A DNA stretch of 64,000 bases, from contig NC_088200.1 in assembly GCF_028769735.1 (NCBI RefSeq), positions 74,997,421 to 75,061,420 of the forward strand, read 5' to 3'. A program made the position numbers and the translations under genes. The notes under the pieces are model-generated. The model had not been told where the DNA came from. It saw nothing but the letters and a program-made list of their open reading frames with translations, and did no database searches. Each line of letters starts with the position of its first letter. Within the stretch, counting starts at the first letter, position 1. Of this stretch, positions 51,301 through 60,300 are shown piece by piece. The stretch comes from Zonotrichia leucophrys gambelii. Taxonomy: Eukaryota > Chordata > Aves > Passeriformes > Passerellidae.

Positions 51301-54300
51301 AAAATGCGAGAAAAAAGAAATTAAAGGTTTGCATTCTCCAAACACATGCTTTCTCTTGTTAAAAATTTTATTGAAGAAACACAACCATCTATTTTGTTCT
51401 CTGCTGCACTTACTTGATCATATGTGGCACTGTGACTTTGGAGTTTTCTTCAAACACTATTGTCATTAATCCATTGCACCTTATATTATCAATGCACTGT
51501 GGAAATAAACGTTGAAAACTGTTAAAGCCAAAACACTTTTCATATCCCTATAAGCTCAAAGCACAGCTTTTGCAGGGTATGGGCTGATTAAGACAAGGTG
51601 TTTTCTCAAATGAAAAGCCGTGATGCAAGAATTAGAGTCGACATGCTTCTCTAGCCTTTGCCTCTCAGGGTATTCAGTTCAGAAACCTTTTCTTTTCCAC
51701 ATGATTAAGTACTTTGAGTTGGAAGTGATATTTCCTTTGAAGCTCCTTTGAAAGGGAACAAAACTCATTATTTCTAGTGTTTCCTGAAAGAGTGTAAGCT
51801 TGAGAAATCAAGACCACAAGAAAGTCAGAAGGCTTTATACTCCAAGGGGTATGGTAATACCTTAACCTCTACCTCTGTGCAAAAGACTATAAGGGAATAT
51901 AAAAGCTTCCAGAAACACATTTGTAAAAACAAATTCAAGTGGTGCTCCTTGTGAAATGCAGCTGTGAGAAAGCTGTCCAAGCTGCTCCCTGCAAACCCTT
52001 GTATAAATGTTTGAGGCTGGGAATTAGGAGGGACTTTTAAGTGCAGTTTTATGTAGTTTAGATGAGCCCAAAGAAGGGAACAGAGCTGGCGAAGGGGTTG
52101 GACCTCTACCAAACCCTACAGGGCTCTTGTCTTCATTACATTTTCTACTTTTATTAATACATATATATATATATATACATATATATGTACACATATATAA
52201 ACATACTTTTTTTTTTTTTAATATATGGACAATCTCCTTTCATCAGTAAAAAGGAGTTCCAGAAATTATCTCACATGTTTATCCTGACTTCAAGAATACA
52301 TGTTGCCTTCAGGCTGTGGAACATTTCATTTCAAACCAATGACTGATACAGGGTTGCTCAAACCTGATAATCACAGGCCTCTTCAGGTTTAGATTGCATC
52401 TATAGTTTTAAATTTAAAATATCATCTATGCAGTTTTATGCAGGTTTCAATTCAGGATTTTAGGATTAATTGGAAAGTGCAGCTGCAGTAATTCACAGTA
52501 TGATTTTCTCAATCATTATATAAAAGCAGTGAGAAACACATTTAATAGAAGTACTTATATTTCCCCTATTTGACCTTGAAATAGTTCAAAGAAGCCCTTA
52601 GCACCAATCATGGTATCAGATGATTTTTAAAATTATTATCATTTAGGCTAAGAATGGACTTAGTAGCATTCTTAAATGGTCTGTCTGTGCCAGGAAATTA
52701 CTCCAGTAATTTTACATATCAATGGAACAACAATCATTTCCCGAAAATCTGTTTTGTAAAAAATTCTCCAACCAGGTCTGTCTGTAAGATAGCAAGTTGT
52801 AGCTCATACTGTATTTTGAAATTTTTATTTGCATATTTTTGTCCTTTCAAAAATGTTAATCTGGCACAAAATAAGTCAGAATTCTTATTTTTTAAGCAAT
52901 TTCTCCTCATTATGATGATGATTCATCTGGAGATATTGCCAGCAATGATAGCAACTTTGGAAATGCATGACATTCCATGCTGATATTCCTCTAATCAGCT
53001 ATTTCTCTCTAAATTAATAGAGGATAGGACCTGAATTCAGAACTATGAGAGATGTATATTCTTGTTTGTGTGCATAAACAAAACACAAATAGCCTTGATT
53101 TAGCTCTGGTTAGCTGGAAGTTCAGGGTTTTTGTTTTGTTTGGGTTTTTTTGCATTCAGCTTCTTTCCACAAATAGATTATGACAAAGTTTGTCTATTAT
53201 GTTTAAAGTAAAAAGCAATTTTAAAAACCCCCAACAACTTATCCCTGACATTTAAAAAAATTTAAATACCCTTTTTGTTTATTCACAACATTGACAGTTC
53301 CTGCACACTGTCAGAATGCTCAGCAATTATTTATAATGGTTTGTTAGCATTCCTTTTTGGTGGAAAAAAGAATTTAGCCCATTTTCTTACTTCATTAATG
53401 ATGTGATATGGTATCACTTTCACGCTAGGACTCAGGTGGTTTTGATCTGTATGAAAATCATATATAAATCAGTACATGAATAAACCTTCTTCTTAAATCG
53501 AAATAGGTGTCTAGATGGGCTCTCCTTAGACATAAGAATGCTCACCACTATGTTTGTTGATGGACAATTTTGACATTTATACACCATCTCTATTTTTGAG
53601 AAACACACTTCCCTGATGATTCAAATGCAACAACACAATTTTGAGGAGAACAGGCAGCACTAATGGTTTTTCACAGCAAATCAAAGGTGTTCATCACCCC
53701 TGCGTCAGGCTGCTTTTCAGAAGCTCAGATTGAAGGAAGACCTCACCAAAACCAAGTGAGAAAAGGTCTTAGGTTGGAAATGAGGGTGTGTATTCCATTT
53801 CCATCTGTCAGAGCTGGGGCAGTTCTCTGCTGTCCATGGGGCAGTTGTTCTTTATCTCTCCCACAGCCAATCCTCCCTCCAGGAGCTCTCTGCTGTCCAT
53901 GGCCCATTCATCATTAATCACCTCCTGTCCATGGCCAATGAGTGTCCCTGCAGGGCCGATCCAATCCCAGCATCCTGTGGGGAGATGCCCCGCCCAGGGG
54001 AGGAGCCAAGCATTCCTCCCTGGATCCAATCTGAGCTTTGGGACACCCCAGCAGCCTCTGCCCCCTGCACTGCCAGAGGAGCAGCTTTCTGCTCCCTGCA
54101 TGGCCAGAGGGAGCCCAGGCCCATCTGCAGCAGCCCTGGAGCTGCAGAGGAAAACTCCCCCCTTGTGCAGGATCCGTGCTGCAGCAGAGCCACAGCTGGC
54201 ACTGCAGGAGGGCTGAGCCCCCATGGATGGGGCTGGGACACCCCCTGGCACTCAGGGGGCAGGGACTGTGAGCACTCTCTCAGTTGTTTTATTTCCTTTT

Positions 54301-57300
54301 TGTACTATTGCATTTGTACTGTTAATGTTCCTAGTACAGAACTGTTATTCCTGCTCCCGTATCTTTGCCTGAGAGCCCCTTCATTTCAAAATTACAATAA
54401 ATCAGAGGGAGAGGGTTTGCATTTTCCATTCCAAGGGAGGCTCCTGCCTCCCTCAGCAGACACCTGGCTTTTCAAACCAAGAAAGAAAAGCACTGAGGTA
54501 CCTGGCTGATGTCACTTGTCCACGCAGCTTTCTCCTGCCGTGATGGGGCCAAAAGGACAACAGTGAAAGGAGGAGCATCCGTGGGCTCCACTATCAGCTT
54601 GAAATCCAAGTGTCCAAACACTTGCCCAGAGCCTTTTGCTTTACAGCCAGAGGGGGAGAAAAAAAGTCACACCATGAAACGTCACAGCATAAGGCAAAGA
54701 AAACAGTGATTTCATTTACAATGGAAAAGCTATAAAACATCTTGCTGATAAAGAGCAAATCCAATTAGGTATCCAAAAACTCATTTTGTTGTTCACATAT
54801 TGGGATTTGCTCTTCAATATAAAGTTTCTTATAACACATGTATGCTAATACATCCTCCCCATACTACAAGTATCACTCAAATTAATAAAACTACTTTCAC
54901 AATTCAAGTGCAAAACTTGACAAACTGCAGGATGGAAAACAAAAGAAGTAACAATAAAATTAGCCTGAGACTGTATTTTGTAATGCCATTTGAATAAGCT
55001 TGCACTCCAGATTTGTGGGGAGCCCAAGGCCAAAAGTTCCCATTAATTCTTCCAAATCAGTCAACTCCCATGTATTCCAGAAAGCAAATTATTATGCAGG
55101 TTATTTAAGGCTTTTTTCCTTTTTTTTAAATTTTCAAATTTTTTTTTTTCCGAGATGCTCTGGGTGAGCTTGAATACAAAAGCCACATTTCTCCAGCCAA
55201 CCTTCTTGAAAATCCAGTAAGGGGTGTTAACAGCAGGAACAAATACAACAAAACAATGCCCCATCCAAGCCAGCATGTCCATTAGTAGAACAGCAATTTT
55301 AATGGATCAGTTTTACACTGTATTCTACTGGTTTCACAACAACATATCTATTTGCTCTTATGAAAAAAATAGAAAAGGGTACTAATTTTAGGAAACTAGA
55401 AACTGTACTTACTACTGACAGCTGAATTTAACTTACAATCATCATCACTCGCTTCTGTCTCCTCGACCAGAGTGCATTCTATCAGAGACAGAACACCTCC
55501 TGTCTGTGGAAACAAAGCACATTTCACACAAATGTTATTTATTCCCATTTGTCACAGATTTTTTTAAATGTTGACAGGCCTGACTCTAACATTTTACATT
55601 ACTCAGAGCTCTAAGGAAGATACATCAATTTCATGATGCACATTTTTTCCTTAAAGAACTAAACTCAAACTGATTAAATATAATGTTTTTTCCAAATCCA
55701 GCAGATTAATAGTACAATGCACAAAACTTCTTTCACTTTTACCATGCTTTAATTTATGGCACACAAGTTCAAAAAAATTAACTAGAATTTCATTTTCTGA
55801 ATGTAAGTGAAATACATACAAGTTTTCCTAAAGGTTCTGTTAGACTCTATTTATTTTGCATAAGTACTTGAACTATGTAAGAGGTGCAAAGGGGTAAAGT
55901 ACATGACCATTAATAACCTCTTGGTATGCCAAATTAAAATTCCATTCAACATAACCCACTCCATGAACTATCAACATCTCCTTACCCACAAGCCAGCAGT
56001 ATGAAAGACAGATTCTCAACAAATATAACTAGATTGTTCTTAGATGACATTTTATTTTAAGAGAACATGCTGTTCAGGAAAACTGAATTGACTTTGAAAA
56101 TTAATTTTATTAGAGCTCTGGAAAATGTTCTTTGGCAATTCTGCAGGGTTGTACTGACTGATTTATGCACTGAAAACTGACTTAAATTCAGTGCTACATA
56201 CACTGAATTTATTCACCACTTCAAACAAATAGATACATCAATGCCTTGTTTCTAATCTCCAGTATACTAGAATTAACTGGGTCTAATAAAAGGAAATTGA
56301 CTGAATTCTATTATTTGCAATGAAAAGATAAAGCAGCTAAACACTGTGCACCAGCCCACTTTTGTTCATAACCACTAATGCAAAGCTCACATGAAACCCA
56401 TAAAACAGCAAAATGTTGGCAGTTCACCAAAGATGAACTGCCAACATTTAAATTTAATACAATTAAATCATAATATGAAGTCCATACCTTAAGAAGATGC
56501 AGTTTTCCTCCTGAACTTCTTGTACAAATTAAGAAGTGTTTTGTAAACAAGAAGCATTGTCTTTCTCCTTCTTTCTTCAAAGACAATGAGCCCAGGCGAA
56601 CTTTACTCAGCTTTCCCCTCTCAACTGAGGGGACCTGGATAAGGGAACCTGGTAATGAAGGTGAAAAATTTACTGTATTACAATAATATTTAGTAGGTAA
56701 TGTTCAAACTGTAAATTCATTGAACACTATTATATTTATTAACACAACTCTTCATTCCAGTATCAATGTGTATCAGCGTCTCTTTCAAGAACAAGTCAAT
56801 CTCTTTTTTACTGCACAGATTCCCTTTTATTGTTATCATAAATAGACTCAAGTACAGTCCAGACTAACACTTGTGTACATGGCAGGATTAGATCCAGGGC
56901 TGATTAGGCAATTAAACACTAAGAGGCCATTGATCAGAAAATGTGGCTGAACAGCAAACACCACTCTGACAGCCACTACACTTGCAAAAGACACTTCCAG
57001 ACCAAAGAGACAGAGAATGGAAAGAACATGGAAAAGTTCTTTTTGATGGAAAAGAGTTTGTGTGTGCACCCATGTACAAGAGAGATGGAAATGAAGCATA
57101 TCTCTTCTTCTCATCTTGTACTGCATAATTGTCAGTGCTCCACAGCTCATCTGAAATGTGTTGCCAGTAAAACACTCCCGAACTAAATTGAACCTGCTCG
57201 CATAAGCCTGAATTTTGCTTTGCAGAGCTCCAGGCTGGGGACAGCTCTGCTTCTCTTGCTGTTTCACATCTCAGTCTGTGACCAACTTTTCCAGATTGAT

Positions 57301-60300
57301 CCCACCATGTGTATCACCTCCAAATTTGAAGCAGGAGTTAAATTTGGCGGTGAAGTGCAACTCCTCTGTAGATTAAACAGAAATATTTCTACCATACAAC
57401 TTGCTGTTAGCAGACAGGGCAGCCAAGAGACCTCCTAGTCTGCTTCCCACACATCTCTCCTCACTATTACCTTTACACTGGCTCGTGCCTTGTTCCAGCA
57501 TCAGGTACTCACACAGCTAAAGCAGCATGAAAGTAATGCTGGGAAGAACAAGCAGGAGGAGAAGGCTTTGACCTGCCCCTTCCAGATACGAAGTGTCACA
57601 GCTGCATCAAAGCTCAAAGTAGTGGTGGCACCCTGACACAATGCAAGCCTGACAGAATTATCCATGAAATATTAGATTAGCAATTCTTAGTCTGTGTTGT
57701 CAAAAGGATTATCTTTCTGAAAGTTCACATACGCAATCTTAAATTAACAAACAGAGAAATTGCAGTAACTGAGAAAGGTGCTATTTATCTACATTTTTTC
57801 TACACTTAGCTCTCTCTATATATATTTAAGTAGTCTTAAATTATTAATATATAAAGTTCTACTGACATGGGAAATTACACAGCAGTAAATTTGCCAGAGA
57901 ACAGTGTTCTCTGACAGACATTTCACACTTAGACTAAATGTATAACACAACTTGTGTCACCGAAACACAGCAGTGAAGTTATGCTCTAGAATTTTGCAGA
58001 GGAGTTTGGAACGTTTCAGATTCACTTACATTCTGACCCAAACCCATAAATATTTACTGGCTGTTGTGCATTTCCCCTGGACAAGCAGCCAACCTGCCTC
58101 AGCTGCAGGAGAGAGGGAGGAGATCATTTCCATGTGTTGTGACTTTTCCGTGTTACGCTGATTGTCCCTCAAGCCATGCTGCAAGGCCAGCATGTTCAAA
58201 ACAACTCCCAGACAAAATTCCCTGGGTACTTTTAGTCCTAAAATTCCATCTACACATTTAGGGAAGCAATATCCAATCTGTACATATTGTTTCTGCTTTT
58301 CTTAGTAAAGTAATAGTACCTATAAATATGATATTCTTACAGAAGTAAGGTCACTAGTAATTTTTGTTTATTTATTTATTTTTACTTTCATTGGAATGCT
58401 TTCAGAATTAACATGCTCTGTAATGCCACAATGGGCTGAGGTTAAACAATATTCTTGCACAGAGCTGAAATACTGTTAATAAGGTAATAGAGAGCAAACC
58501 TCTCTCTAAAAGCAGAAAACACAGACTGCATTTTATCTCTTTCAAATGTGCAGAGAGGAACACATCTCCTACACATACTGCATGGCTGACCCCAAGCAAG
58601 GACCTTGGGCATTCTCATCAGGCTTTAGTGGTTAACAAAACTGGGCATTGGCTCTACCACAGATTTTTTTTCCTCTTAAGGAAAAAAAATGATCACGATT
58701 GGCCAATGTACAGATGCAATGAGCAAGTGAAGCTAATTTTAGAACATTCATTAACAGTATAGTTTGGACAATAGTGTAATTCCATGAATTTTTATCCAGC
58801 CTCAGGCCTTAAGCACTTCCAGCACTTCAATGCTTCAACAGTCACCCTTCTCAGCATTTGCTCAACCCAAGGAATATAAAAGGCTGGATTTATAAACAAA
58901 CCCAAGCATTCAGAAGTATACACTGTGCTGTCTGATTTACCAGCTCAGTCTGGGTTTCCCCATGCTGGAGGTTTTTGGGCTTTTTTACTGCTCAGAGTGT
59001 TAAACACTGGAAGAGGTTGCTCATTCAGGGAGGCTGTGAAGTCTTTGTCCTTGGAAAGAATAAAATACTGACTGGGCATGGCAGAAGCCAACCTCCTCCA
59101 GCTGGTGCTGCTTTGAGACTGGAATAGGCAATTTCCAAAGTCCCTTCCAGCTTCAGCATGATTTTGTGGTTACAATATCTTTATCAGCAGAGGTAAATTC
59201 ACAGCAGCTGATGGTAGAAGCATCAGTGTTTGAAGGCAACAGAGGGGCTTGGGGTGCTCAGCTGTTTGGATGTCAACATGTTTCAGACTCCCTGAGTGTC
59301 CTTCAGCCTCACAAAGAAAACATTCCTCACTTGTTTGTGTGCCTGACTATAAAATCTGTACCTAAGTGAGAGGCAGGGAAAATCAGACCCCAAGAAACTC
59401 GAATGAGAATTACATTTTGCAATCTGCATTGCAAAACACTGCCAGGGACAGTTCCTGTGCTCTCAACATGCACAACTCAACAGAATCAATCTCTTCTTTA
59501 AAATAATAAGTCTGTAACACATAAAAAAGTTGCCATTAACATCCACAAAAAAAGGCTGCACAAAGGTAGTGGCTCCTCTCTCCTGTTTAAAGCTGGAAAA
59601 GAGGTTCCTGTGCCCATCTACATTAATCAAGACAACAAATGGAAGCCTTACTAAAACCAGAGGAGATGGGCACCACTGCCAAAGTGACCCCACTGTCAGA
59701 TGTAAAAGGAAAATGGGCTCCATTACTTCATTTGCTTTATTCAGATTTCTGCCCTTGCAAGAATCACAGGCAGTGGATGTTCCACCAGATAAGCTGATAC
59801 AGCCTTCTGCAACACAGACTCCTGACCACTGCCCTCTGACTGTGTGCCTAGAAATAAATCTGAATTTAATTCACTTACAGGGTTTGGCCTTGGGACTAAC
59901 AAGACAACAGTAATTTGTACAGATTGATTCCCACAGAAAAAAATTCTAAATATTCCTTTGGAAGCAGTGGGTACACAGACAAAACACTGTCAGTCAGTCT
60001 TAATGGGGAAACCCCAATAAATAAAAATACATATTTGTATTACATATTGTAATAATCTTTAAAAAAATTCTAAACTTTAATTAGATTTCATAGTACAAGT
60101 CAACCTAGGATAATCACAGCATTATATTTTTTTGGCTGTGGGTGCAAAACAACTTGTTTTTTTTCTGAAAGCCATATTCATAACTCTTAAAACACCTCAG
60201 AGATTAAAATGAATGCATGTAATGAAGAATCAAGTAATTTAATGGGGTTTGTAAAAACAATATTGTTAGTGTACTGTAAAAATAATATTGGAAGTTATTA

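Larger units (their letters stand above)
48031..51413 (-). other. RASGRF2: RASGRF2 intron (3.4 kb)
   Basis: This intron lies between the exons at 51414 and 48030. It holds the LTR plus tRNA-derived insertion (48094-48781), a second LTR in opposite orientation (48850-49326) and a further LTR-like piece (49366-49520). Bases 49530-51413 are AT-rich and unremarkable. Confidence 0.8.
51497..54501 (-). other. RASGRF2: RASGRF2 intron (3.0 kb)
   Basis: This intron lies between the exons at 54502 and 51496. It contains an LTR next to its 5' end (53765-54484) and a (TA)n tract (52159-52199). The remaining AT-rich sequence shows nothing recognisable. Confidence 0.8.

Noticed and set aside
57220..57438. 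A 72-codon plus-strand frame with a hydrophobic, signal-peptide-like start ([14 protein letters not shown])
   Set aside because: It is short, has no recognisable domain and no splice or codon evidence, and lies in an intron antisense to RASGRF2. Chance is likely.
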